Of a stretch of 64,000 bases of DNA, positions 23,613-33,757 are shown piece by piece (position 1 is the first letter of the stretch; the number at the start of each line of letters is the position of its first letter). The DNA lies in assembly GCF_000006565.2 (NCBI RefSeq), contig NC_031477.1:884669-948668 (forward strand), given 5' to 3'. The position numbers and the translations under genes were made by a program. A model generated the notes under the pieces. It was not told where the DNA came from. It saw nothing but the letters and a program-made list of their open reading frames with translations, and ran no database searches. Source of the DNA: Toxoplasma gondii ME49. Its lineage: Eukaryota > Apicomplexa > Conoidasida > Eucoccidiorida > Sarcocystidae.

Positions 23613-25003
23613 ATGGCTGAGGATAGCGTTCCCCCACTCCCTGCCAGCGGGGACAGACTTAGTATGACCGATAACAGTAACTGGATGCTGACCTCTACAG
23701 TTTCTCAGCCAAACGTTCAGAAGATGATCACTGCAGTCGCGGCCATACTTCAAGATCAGATTTCGGTCGATATGGAGAAGCGTGCCGTTGAGGAGAAACC
23801 CGAATGGAGAGTTTTCGATGAAGACGCGTACTGCGACAGTAAGATCATGGAGTCCGTCGGCCCTTCCGAATAGGCATGAAAATGTGTTGAAACTCAGTTG
23901 TAGAACGTCAGCACGCATGTGAATCGTTGCGATGATTCCTCATCTGCTCTCAGCTATGTAAAAACCCGCTGAAGGCTTGCCTGTATATCTTGTCAGTCGG
24001 AACGGAACAATTCACAGTATGTGACTCATTTCGTTAGATGGTGAGTGAGCGTTTGTCCTGAGTGGCAGCCGCGTTCCTGAGGTTTGGCATATTTACCTTC
24101 AGGCAACTCCGGCGAGACAGAGATGAGGGCCTCCATTGCGAAGCATCAGGGCGAACCTTGTCCAACTGTTGAGGAGATTCGAGACTTCATTGGCGTGCTG
24201 TACGAGGCGGCGGAATACTCTCCAGAATGCAATGTCCTTGCCCTCCTCTTCATAAACCGTCTGATCGCTTTCTCCGGAATGCCTCTTCGCGCTTCGAACT
24301 GGAGGCCGCTCGTCTTTACAGCTTTAATAGTCGCTCAGGTGCGTCATTTTTAATTCAGCGGCTAAGCGAAGAAGCCACGTGTAGCGATGAAACTGCTGGT
24401 TAGAAGTTGGACATGTTGCAGGCGCGAGTTTTTGTGTGTGCAGAAAGTGTGGGACGACCAAGTGCTAACGAACGCGTCGTTCGCGTATCTGTATCCGTTT
24501 TTTACCGTTGAAGAAGTGAACAAAATGGAGGCAGCGTTTCTTTCATTGCTCCATTTTGAGGTCGTCGTCAAGCCGTCAACATACGCAAAGTACTACTTTG
24601 AGCTGCGCTCAATGCTGCAGGTACGACACCGCTTTTGCAGTTTTAGGTGTTTCAAGGAATATTTTGTGGGGATTATGAGACGGTGAGGAGCATCCTGCCA
24701 CGCACGAGTGTGACAGCGCTCAGGGCACGCCCACGGTATGGTATGCTGTCAGGTGTCCGAGATGGGCGGTCAGTAGTACGCTGTTGGCAGTTTCCTTGAA
24801 TATACAACATTACTGTCTGAGGCGTCATCCGACACACTTTATTGGGTCCGGGTAATTCCTTTCTACAGGATCCAACCTCCCAGGAACCAGCCTTACCACC
24901 AATATCAGCATGTATTAAACAACAGCTTGAGGAGAAGTCGGCCCGTTTTCAGCGAGCAGCATGTAGCAAATTTACTGACTGGAAGGCCGAGACAATGTCC
25001 TGA
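23613..25003 (+). CDS. P-type (PHO80-like) cyclin, 4 exons
   Basis: Regulatory subunit of a cyclin-dependent kinase. Exons 23613-23838, 24103-24338, 24444-24620 and 24869-25003 join in perfect phase to 257 residues. The cyclin box runs over exons 2-3: PTVEEIRDFIGVLYEAAEYS, LALLFINRLIAFSG, NWRPLVFTALIVAQ, KVWDDQVLTNASFAYLY and EVNKMEAAFLSLLHFEVVV. The pattern NRL..., AQK.WDD, N..FA and E...LE..FL..L.F.. matches the PHO80-like (cyclin P/U/Y) class rather than A/B cyclins. No destruction box was noticed. The N-terminal 75 residues are acidic and unlike known domains. The partner could be the adjacent kinase, but that is only positional inference. Confidence 0.87.
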
Positions 25004-26202
25004 CCGTTGGATGGAGAAACAATCCTCAAGAGTCAAGGATTTCCTGAAGTTTCTTTCAGCTCCCACGCACGGTCGTTTTGTGCTGGTGGCAGCAATCATC
25101 GTAACCACACGTAGAAGAGGAGGAATCCAACTGGCATATTATAACAATGTGAAAATTTTGATAAGTGGAATTGATCATGGACATGTGAGCTGATAGATTT
25201 GCAGCAGAAGATGCAAAACGAGTAAGATACAGAGGAAAACATCGGAGGGATATGCCGTCACTTAGCAGTAGTGCACTGACTGGTAGATGTGCGCCTTGTT
25301 GAAACGAGCGGCGTCTTCGCCGCTGGATGTCGTTCGTCTTACGTGATCTCAGCATTCATGATACATTTTGTCGACTAAACAACATGGATTGCGCAGTGCT
25401 TCGGACTCTATATGCACGAGGCGTTTTCCAAAACTTTAGCGACGGTGCTGTGGTGGAAGCTTCTCGTGAAAAAGTGTCATAGAACATAGTTTAGCTTATA
25501 AGGGCGGCTTTTGCCTGATGTTATCATGCTGTCACACCGACACACGACAGATTGTCGGCATTTTACCAAAGGAGTTCTTGTGACTCATGCCAGCAACCGC
25601 AGTGATGGGGCGAATTTGGGCACCAGATTAATTCTCATACAGGAACACACCATTATACATACCGATGGGGTGACGGGACACCCAAAATTGCAGTAGTGGC
25701 GATCGCTTTACCATAAGGCTGAAGATTTAGCACACGCACGGGCACCGTATTCGCATTCTTGGCCCATGTTAACGTCGTTTCAGAGAAAGGCGACAGGGAA
25801 GTTTGTCAGCCCGATCATGGTTTCACGACAACAGTCTTATTATCGAGACAAGCATCCTGGTGACCGGTGGTCCAGGAGGGACGTGGACGTGGACCGGTCG
25901 ACGCGAGTGCGAACCTAGCTCGTGACATCGCACAGGTCAGCTGTTATCAACCACGAAAGTCGCACGATTCTCTCGTGGTGATATCTGCGGTGTTAAACTT
26001 ATTCTATAAAACAAATCTGTTTCACGAGCATGCTGTAGCGGGAAGAAGATAGTGTTGTGTTGAGGTGCCTTTTTTCACAATGACCGGACCATCCCGAGGT
26101 TAGAGGTTAGATGTCTAGCAGCTGGCACTCCCGCTCGTCGCGAGTGATCCGCTGGCGGAGAGATCCATCGTTCCGGTGGACCTATAAGGCGGCTACGGCC
26201 CA
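25004..26202. other. Gap with no recognised gene
   Basis: 1.2 kb between the cyclin and the C2-NADAR gene. Short frames occur on both strands without domains. It may contain 5' exons or the promoter of the downstream gene. Confidence 0.5.
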
Positions 26203-26400
26203 TTGACCTCGCAGCAGAAACTCGTTTTGACTGTTCAAGGCACCAGAAGAAAGCAACTCCCTGGCACGTTGTCGTTTGATGGGGGCTTTGCCCGTATGGA
26301 AGTGAACATCTCCGTCCGTCGCAACAAAGACAACTGTGTCACAAGCGACACCCAGAAGGTGCAATGCGTGACGACGAGGCGCCCGCGTTTTTTCCACACG
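26203..26400 (+). CDS. Possible beta-rich coding exon upstream of the C2-NADAR gene
   Basis: The frame reads KLVLTVQGTRRKQLPGTLSF followed by DGGFARMEVNISVRRNKDN after a GCAGCAG acceptor-like site. The alternating hydrophobic pattern ('leads to LP, F-D-G, V-N-I-S-V') resembles the first strands of a C2 or similar beta-sandwich domain. A GTGCAA or GTGACG donor could end it near 26358-26370, and the main exon at about 26812 has an acceptor with an open frame before its first ATG. It could be the 5' exon of the downstream gene, which would give that protein two C2-like modules. Low certainty. Confidence 0.3.
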
Positions 26401-26827
26401 TTTAAGCTGTTTGCTCGGACGAAAAACATGCCAAAGGACACTTGTCCGGTAGTGGCTTCCCGCAGTACTCTTGCAGGCGGATATCGGTTCCTCCTTCAAA
26501 CAACGTGAGATGCTAGCAGATGGCCCATTTGAAAGCAGTCACTCTGCAGACTGGAAGTCCTGGGAAAAAAGCATCATAGTGCGGTGTTATCCACGACAAG
26601 ATTGAAGCTGCCCATCGTCCTTACATGATAAAGGTGCGCGCAAGTGGTAATGTGAGGGTCTGCCCATGCCGCCGAATGAAGCGATCGTCAAGCTATCTCT
26701 TTGCGTTGTCACAGAAAAAACCACTGTGCAGTGCTTGATCCTCAGGAAGTGTTTATGTGGTTATCTGGTGGATTGAGCTGGCTCCGCGGCGTTTGCCACT
26801 TTGTTCATTTTAGTAGAGGTAGCAACG

Positions 26828-29800
26828 ATGCAAACGTTCTTCGACTATATACTGGAGGATGTAACTCCGGCTGGGGCGGAATACAATCCATCAATAGCTC
26901 GGCCGTATTGCAAGATGTGTAAGAAGGATGCCTGGCTATCATGGACGGGGAAGTATAGTGACTACTGTAGTGTTGACTGCATGAACAGAGATATGCGGGC
27001 GAATGTCAATTCTGAGAGAAACGCAGACCTTCCTCGCTTGCAAGAGTCGAGTCCTGAACCTGCAGAGGTTTTCCAGAGAGCCACTCTGGCAAAGAAGGTC
27101 GCCAAGGAGTTGAAAAGTGTGGCTCAAGCGAAAAAGGCGAAAGCGGAGGCACTCGCTGCCCAAGAGGAACAGGCGCATAGCGACAATGAATTTCGCCTCC
27201 AACAACAACAACTCAAGCATATGGCAGAAGTTCTTCAGTGGGATCGCATGTTCTCCCTCGCAGAGAAGGAAGATATGAATGAGCACTCGGAAGGAAGGAG
27301 TGGTCGGGAAACGGGAGACAACCGGAGACCGGATGCAGATAAACAAGTGAATGAGGTCGACACCGAAGCTGGAAAACGAGCGAAGGCGGAATCAAAACCC
27401 CAGTTGGCGAAGAGAACTAGTAGGCATACCCTAGACGACGATAAGGGGCAAGGGGGAGCTCTGCACGCTGATGAAGAGGGGCATGAGGAAGTGAAGAGGC
27501 CAATAGGTGGCAAGCCGAATCGACGACTGGCGGAAGAGGGAAGAGTATACAAGCAGACGATTTCAGGGGACGATGAATGCCGGGTGAAAGAGCGACTAGT
27601 GCAGCTGGAAACAGAAACTAGGGAGACTCACAAGCGATTGCGGCAACTCGAAGGCAAAGCCGCGAAGTCTGAGCAAGCGATCAAACACGAATTAACGAGC
27701 CATCCAGCTAAAATGCGAGGACGGGCAACGCAAGTTACACATGCGGACGACTCCGACAGACACATGAGCACTATTCGAAATGACCAGCTCAACAGTCAGA
27801 AGGACGCTGCCAAGGCCGGGGAGACTGCCAGAATCTCAGATAACGCAGTGAGGAAAAGTAAGACTACTCAGGAAGGACGACGTCGGAAACTACAACCTGT
27901 TGCCGAGAGACAGCTGGAAGAACAGCGACTACGTGCGGGATCGAATAATACAGAACCATCGCAGAACAGAAACGCCCCAAAATTTCGGAAAGAGAGCTTC
28001 TCTGAAGAGCCGACATCTGCCACATTTGTAGCAAATCAGGTCAAAGAAGCAGGTGACTGTGCTGTATGTGAGTTGCGACAGAGCATTGTACTACCGCGAG
28101 GCCATGCCAAAGCTATAACGCAAGCCACTGATTCCAATTTGAAGAAGAAAAAACTGCACATCACAACTGATGATCTTGCAATGCTTCGGAGCGCTGCTCT
28201 GACACAACTGCGATTGGAGATGGATGGTTTGAGGAAACAGGACGCCTTTATTCGCGGCTACGTCGGCAGTTTGTGGATATGGCTTGACAGTGCTAAAGGA
28301 GTCAACCGTCTGCGACTCTCATTCGGAGATTCATTATTTGTCATTGTCAGATGCCCCACTCAGGAACATCAGTGGAAAAAGTGGCGATCCCGATGTAGTC
28401 TCAACCTTCGTTGGGATGAGGACTGGACTGTCCCCATTAGATACAGGAATTATCCTTCGCATCGTTATATGCGTATTGAGCTGTGGAAAGCAAATTTTCG
28501 ACACGAACGGGCAAGCTTCTTAGGTGAAGGACAGGTCCCTTTTCCTTGCTTTGCAACCCGATGGAACGGCGACGTTCAGCTGTGCTGGAACACCCTCCTT
28601 GGAGGAGATCGCATTGACTTGGACTGCGGTCAGCTGCACTTGGGGTTGAAGTTCTCCCCGCTACGTCGGGAACGAGAAGGAACAGACGTTTGCGACACTG
28701 CGAGGGATAGACGGAAGATACGCCGTATCAAAGCACTAAGTCACGAAACGAAAGGATGGAGTAGACTTAAACTGCCAGCAGATAAAACTGACGAAGCAGT
28801 ACAAGTGAACTTGAATTCTGCGCCTGTTGTGGTTTCGGCAGGAGCACCTGCCGTGCCATCACTGGCACCGCTTGTGCAACCAAGTAGAAGAGCTGATGAA
28901 TCTCTACAGGTGGATGCCACTGCCACTGTTTCTTCGACTGCAGTTGGTGCAGATATTTCGCGGCCTCTTACTATACCAGAGGCATGCGACGGAGTACAGG
29001 CAGACGGTGAACAGCACACTGAACAGGTCTGTTCGTCAAATAAGACGGTATCGACCACCAACCCTACTGAACAGGTGTTGCCAATCCCCGACGTAACCGA
29101 GGAGGTGTTAGATACTATGGTGCCTGCGGTGCTCGGGCAAATGGATGAGTACGCTTGCAGGGTAGAAGGCGTGCATGAGGTGTTGGGTGTAGATTTTGAC
29201 AGTAGGGATTTTCTGGACAGAACGCGTGCATCACCAGGTTGCCGGGTTACCTGCTCCAACAGGCTGTGCTGTCGATCAGTCAGAAGTCAGGATATGAGGG
29301 ATCTTTTTGAGGAAGAGGAGTTTCGAGCATGGGGCCTCTGCTCAGCATGTCAGCACACCGTATTTCCGACGAAGGGGCCTTCCAAACCACCGATCAAAGT
29401 TATACTTGGGGAGGAGAATGGCTCGCCCTACAGTGAGTTCAGGTTGGACAGTTCCGTACCTGTGGCCTTCCCGGACTTTGCAGTCGTGTGGCCATCCAGC
29501 GCGCATCTCTTTGTAGCACAGGGGTTTACCCGCCTGGAACTCCAAGAGCGGATCCGGCAGTGCCAAACCAGGAGTGAACTTAGGGCCGTGTTGAGGGCGC
29601 CGTTGCTACGACATTTTCTAAGGAAGGACTGGGAGTCTTTCAAATATCGTGCGCTGAAAGTATGCTTGGATCTGAAGGTAGACCAGCACCCGCGATTGCA
29701 ACTTTTGTTGTCTGGTACTGGAAACTGCCAAATTTTTTGTCCAAAACGTGAGGACACTATATACATGAGTATCAGTGGCTCGTGCGACCTTGGGGAAGCC

Positions 29801-29848
29801 GTGGGGAAAATTCTAATGGATAAACGCAGTGAAATTCAGCCATATTAG
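26828..29848 (+). CDS. C2 domain-NADAR (YbiA/DUF1768-like) fusion with zinc-ribbon-like clusters
   Basis: A single 1006-codon open exon from ATG 26828. N-terminal Cys cluster C28-x2-C31-x15-C47-x3-C51; then about 60-400 a long Lys/Glu/Ala/Gln-rich, probably coiled-coil region; about 475-620 a C2-like domain (GSLWIWLDSAKGVNRLRLSF through HLGLKF); a Ser/Thr/Val-rich linker; a second Cys cluster (VTCSNRLCC then LCSACQ); and at about 855-1000 a NADAR-like domain (YSEFRLDSSVPVAF, VVWPSSAHLFVAQGF, KDWESFKYRALKVCLDLK, LLLSGTGN, LGEAVGKILMDKRSEI). NADAR proteins hydrolyse N-glycosidic bonds in riboflavin intermediates or ADP-ribosylated nucleic acid. Here the usual E-H of the WPSxEH motif is A-H and the D-x-x-W-G segment lacks its Trp, so activity is doubtful. 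The frame is open upstream to 26801 and has an acceptor, so more 5' exons are possible. Cellular location is unknown. Confidence 0.75.
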   Translation: MQTFFDYILEDVTPAGAEYNPSIARPYCKMCKKDAWLSWTGKYSDYCSVDCMNRDMRANVNSERNADLPRLQESSPEPAEVFQRATLAKKVAKELKSVAQAKKAKAEALAAQEEQAHSDNEFRLQQQQLKHMAEVLQWDRMFSLAEKEDMNEHSEGRSGRETGDNRRPDADKQVNEVDTEAGKRAKAESKPQLAKRTSRHTLDDDKGQGGALHADEEGHEEVKRPIGGKPNRRLAEEGRVYKQTISGDDECRVKERLVQLETETRETHKRLRQLEGKAAKSEQAIKHELTSHPAKMRGRATQVTHADDSDRHMSTIRNDQLNSQKDAAKAGETARISDNAVRKSKTTQEGRRRKLQPVAERQLEEQRLRAGSNNTEPSQNRNAPKFRKESFSEEPTSATFVANQVKEAGDCAVCELRQSIVLPRGHAKAITQATDSNLKKKKLHITTDDLAMLRSAALTQLRLEMDGLRKQDAFIRGYVGSLWIWLDSAKGVNRLRLSFGDSLFVIVRCPTQEHQWKKWRSRCSLNLRWDEDWTVPIRYRNYPSHRYMRIELWKANFRHERASFLGEGQVPFPCFATRWNGDVQLCWNTLLGGDRIDLDCGQLHLGLKFSPLRREREGTDVCDTARDRRKIRRIKALSHETKGWSRLKLPADKTDEAVQVNLNSAPVVVSAGAPAVPSLAPLVQPSRRADESLQVDATATVSSTAVGADISRPLTIPEACDGVQADGEQHTEQVCSSNKTVSTTNPTEQVLPIPDVTEEVLDTMVPAVLGQMDEYACRVEGVHEVLGVDFDSRDFLDRTRASPGCRVTCSNRLCCRSVRSQDMRDLFEEEEFRAWGLCSACQHTVFPTKGPSKPPIKVILGEENGSPYSEFRLDSSVPVAFPDFAVVWPSSAHLFVAQGFTRLELQERIRQCQTRSELRAVLRAPLLRHFLRKDWESFKYRALKVCLDLKVDQHPRLQLLLSGTGNCQIFCPKREDTIYMSISGSCDLGEAVGKILMDKRSEIQPY

Positions 29849-30683
29849 ACATTGCATTCGGTAAGCTTAGGGGTCGACTATACTGGAGAGGTCGTATCGT
29901 GACTCCAGTTTTGTGCCGTTGTGGGATATCGATGACAGCGGTGTGACTTGCTGGTACTCTAGGTGGTCGCGAACAATGCGGACTCTACATTGGGGGCTGT
30001 TTAAACGAATTTTTCCAGTTGCCAGATCTAGACGTGAGGACAGGTTATCTCGTAATCGTGCACAGGCCGCACGCTTCCACAGTTACGTGAAAACAGTTGG
30101 AACGTCTAGCCGTGTTTACGCGACTTGTAGGTACTACTGCAGCAGCGGCGATACTCACGCCTTCTGGTCCTTGTTCGGAGTGTCCGTGCCTGAGAGGACA
30201 GAAACACAATTGCATTCACCGCTGTCAACTGTGTCCCTGAACAAAAGTTCATCTGCATCGTGAAGCAGGTTGGACACTCGACACGAAGAACGACTGAGAC
30301 GAGTTTTCTACCAGGATCCTGCAGAGCTACATTGGGACCCAGCGTTACATTCATGGTGAAGTTACTTAAAAATATGATTGAATGTGGCTTTGCGAATATA
30401 GTTATTCTAGAAGAAATGAACTGCGTCGCGATTCGATGCCCCACTTGTCGACATCCGCATGCGTAGGCAATTTTACGCAGTGCTCGACAGACGACACAGC
30501 TTTTATCGGTTGCAGTAGAATCGTCTTAGCAAGAAATTCTAGAGTTTTTTTAAGTTTATGTGATGAGGTATTTGAAAAAGATACCATGTGCCCAACAGGC
30601 TGGTGACGTGCGTTCGCCGCACCCCGCCTGTAGAGCCGTAACTGCCTGGCAGGACAAGAAGTAACAGGAATCTATCGCTGAAA
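29849..30683. other. Gap with no recognised gene
   Basis: About 830 bp between the C2-NADAR stop and the first Dus exon. Frames are short and AT-rich near 30360-30560; nothing recognisable. Likely 3' leader plus Dus promoter. Confidence 0.5.
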
Positions 30684-33563
30684 ATGGTAGCTACCGTTGA
30701 TTCGGAGGGGCCAGGCAAGCCGATTCTCTCGGTAGCGCCTATGCTTGCGGTCACAAATACTCATTTCAGGTACGATTAAGTAAACCGATTGTGACTATTA
30801 GTATGCTTCGCCCCTCCGCTGTCATCTGTCGCGATGTCTTTCTATGCGAGGCAACCACTCAGAGAACTGATTTGCTCTGTAAAAATCGTATAGCTCGCAG
30901 TTCGCTGGCGAACCACTAAAACACTGATCTCTCTTGGTGTTTGCATTCTCCGCTCAGGAATTTTATGCGGTGCTTTACAAGAGAGGCACAGCTCTGGACG
31001 GAGATGGTCACCGACGGTGCGATATTGAACAACATGGATAGGCTTCAACAGAATCTTTGTGAGATTTCAGAAGATTCTTCCTGATTGCTCGCGGTTGAAT
31101 AATGAAAGAGTTGATACTATGTTCTTTTAACACGTGGATGATCCTGCTATTGGGTGTTGGCGTCTGTTTCAGGTCTAGAGGACATCGAGCATCCCATCGT
31201 TTGTCAACTAGGTAAGATGCTTCCACCCCACAACACATTGGTGCGGCGATTATAGCTACTGGATGCACATTGGGAGGGACGTGCTCCTCTGTTTTTCTCA
31301 GGAGGTTCAGATCCGAAGACTCTTGCAGAAGCTGGAAAGCTTATTGAGAAGCTAGGCTTTGACGAAATCAACTTAAATGTCGGTTGCCCGAGCAATCGGG
31401 TTGTTTCTCAAGGTGAGTTTGTAGCAATCGCATACACTGTGATGAGCCACAGTTTTCACAACTTAGATATTATTAGAGACTTTATGGTAGCACAAATCAT
31501 TCGACTGACGTTGTTTGTAGGCTGCTTCGGCGCCGCTTTGATGAAAACGCCGGAAACTGTGCGAGATATCGTTCACGAGATACGACGCCACGTCCAAATT
31601 CCTGTTACAGTAAAGACGCGTATAGGCTACGACCACTGTGACTCCCGTGATGTTCTTAGAAATTTCGTCCAGGTGAGAAATCCGAGACGCCCGCATGTAG
31701 CAAAAGAAATCAGTTTTCGTGGTGGCCCCCGCCTTTTGTCTGACTGCTGGGTCTGTGCTTGGCTGTTGGCTGGTTGCCGTGATCCATAATTTGTCAGATT
31801 GAAAATCCTTATAGGAACACAATGCTTATCATCCGTATGTGGAGACCGACGGTCGCCAAAGGCTTCAGAGCACCCGATGGCTGCCCCGCCGGAAGCGCAT
31901 TTTTCTGAAATGTGCCACTTTCAAGAACACACAGTATTTGTGGTACGGCTTTTTTATGCAGACGGTTTCGGCTGGGGGTTGCCGGCACTTCATCGTACAT
32001 GCTCGAAAGGCCTGGCTGAAAGTACGTCCGTGATCAATCACAGATCAACTTGAGGCTTCTCTGTTATTTTCCTGCACGGGGATTAAACTCGGATTCGAAC
32101 ATGAACCATGTTAGTGGTGAGACAACAACTGTTCTGCACCCGTCAGAGCCGAAGTTGTTCGAACATGCTGCGCTCTTTTCACATGTTGAACCAGAAAGAC
32201 AGATGCCTGATTGTTTTGAGACGAACATCGACATCGCCGCTTTTTTGTTTGTTGGTATTTCTCATCAAAAGGGAGTCGACCCCAAAAAAAACCGTTCAGT
32301 TCCGCCGCTTCTCTACGGGAGGTAAGGCCTTGGCAGGGTGGCGCGGTCCTTTGATGTAGACTCTTCATACACTGGTGGCCATAGGCGTAGACAATATATT
32401 CGTTTCCAATTCTTTTCTTCAACGACTGCGCTTGTGGTCTACAGGGTGTATGATCTTTGCGACCAGTTTCCGCATCTGGATTTCTCTTTGAACGGCGGTG
32501 TTAGGTCAATACAGCAAGCTATCGACCTAGCTGCTGGAAAATGGACTGATGGCACTGCAGAAATGGATGCTCTCCTGCGTCGAATAACCCGAGACAAAAC
32601 TGTGAAACCACTCCGAGGAGTGATGCTCGGTCGTGCTGCCAGCGCCGATCCGTGCATCCTGGCAAACGTCGACACCGATTTTTACGGTAATGCGGAACTT
32701 GCTGTGTTATGCATGAAGCTTACTGTTGTGTCATTATGACGTTTAGCAAGGCATGCCATTATTATGTTTTCTTTCCCGATGCTGTTTCTTTCAGGGGCAG
32801 ATGCTAATCCGCCAACCTCGCACAGTCGCAGGACGGTTCTCGAAGTAAGCGGTTTGCCGATATAGGTAAAAAGCTCTTGTAAAGACTCAAGAAGTATTAT
32901 CGTCGCCTCGGGGCGAATTGGTCGCCTCAAAAGACCGACACGCTGATTCTTCCATGAGTTTTCTCCCTCAGGCGTACCGGAATTATATAAAACCATTCGC
33001 GGAGGACGGAGAATACAGCCACTTCGCTTTGCTGAAGCCAGTTCTTGGCGTGTTTAATGGAATGCCTGGAAACAGACTTTTCAGGTTTACTTTAGGTATG
33101 CGCAGACTAAAGCAGTCACGATACTTTACCAATAGACACTTCGTTGACCACTGCGAGTACAACAGGGCAACAGAGGGAAACTCGGTATAGAACTCGATGT
33201 GACAAGAGATGTTGAACCGTTGCTTCTAACGGGGGACGACGTGCTTACAGCCACATTTGCACTTTAGTTAAATCATATAGCGACACAATCACCGGTGTGA
33301 CACATCCACGTGGACAAATTGCGTTGCGGGCTGTATGTGGCGTGCATTGACTGAAAGGAAATTTTGTCAATACGGTCGCTCCATTTTCTGCAGATCACTT
33401 GATGAGGGATCAGTCCCGTGTGTGGACTGCCGAGGAGATTCTCGCACATACCATGGCAGCTGTTGACGAAACCTTTCCCGGTGTTCTTGAGTATCCGCTA
33501 CGGTGTCCGAAGCCTTGCCGCTACGATGAACTCTCAAGCAAGCGGGAAGCGAATGAAAGCTAG
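30684..33563 (+). CDS. DusA-type tRNA-dihydrouridine synthase, 11 exons
   Basis: Flavoenzyme reducing uridine to dihydrouridine in tRNA. Exons 30684-30769, 30958-31058, 31173-31211, 31302-31412, 31521-31672, 31962-32021, 32272-32321, 32445-32686, 32795-32844, 32972-33095 and 33394-33563 join without a phase break to 394 residues. Motifs in order: ILSVAPMLAVTNTHFR, LWTEMVTDGAIL, IVCQLGGSDPKTLAEA, INLNVGCPS with the catalytic Cys, GCFGAALMKTPETV, VTVKTRIGYD, FIVHARKAWLKG, NRSVPPL, FSLNGGV, MLGRAASADP. HARKAWLKG, the GGSDP sequence and the NR.vPPL stretch are typical of bacterial and plastid-lineage DusA rather than eukaryotic Dus1-4. The N-terminus is short (about 15 residues before the barrel) and no clear targeting peptide is visible, though an upstream exon is possible. 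Confidence 0.93.
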
Positions 33564-33757
33564 AAGCACCAGGTCACTTTTTCCAGTCTTATCCTCCGCA
33601 GGATTTTTGCTCGACTCGTTTCCGGTTTTGCAGTAGTCACTCGCAGACGTATGTACACCTGCTGAGTGTTCAGGGGAAAATATGATGTCGGCTGTGAGGA
33701 TGTTACACTTTTACTGGCCGGTCAGGTAGTTGTAGGTCGTTGATTACGCTTGTGAAA

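Noticed and set aside
33394..33470. Early stop in the last Dus exon (CRGDSRTYHGSC)
   Set aside because: It arises only if the previous exon ends at 33084. The donor at 33095 gives phase 1 and a longer, protein-like C-terminus.
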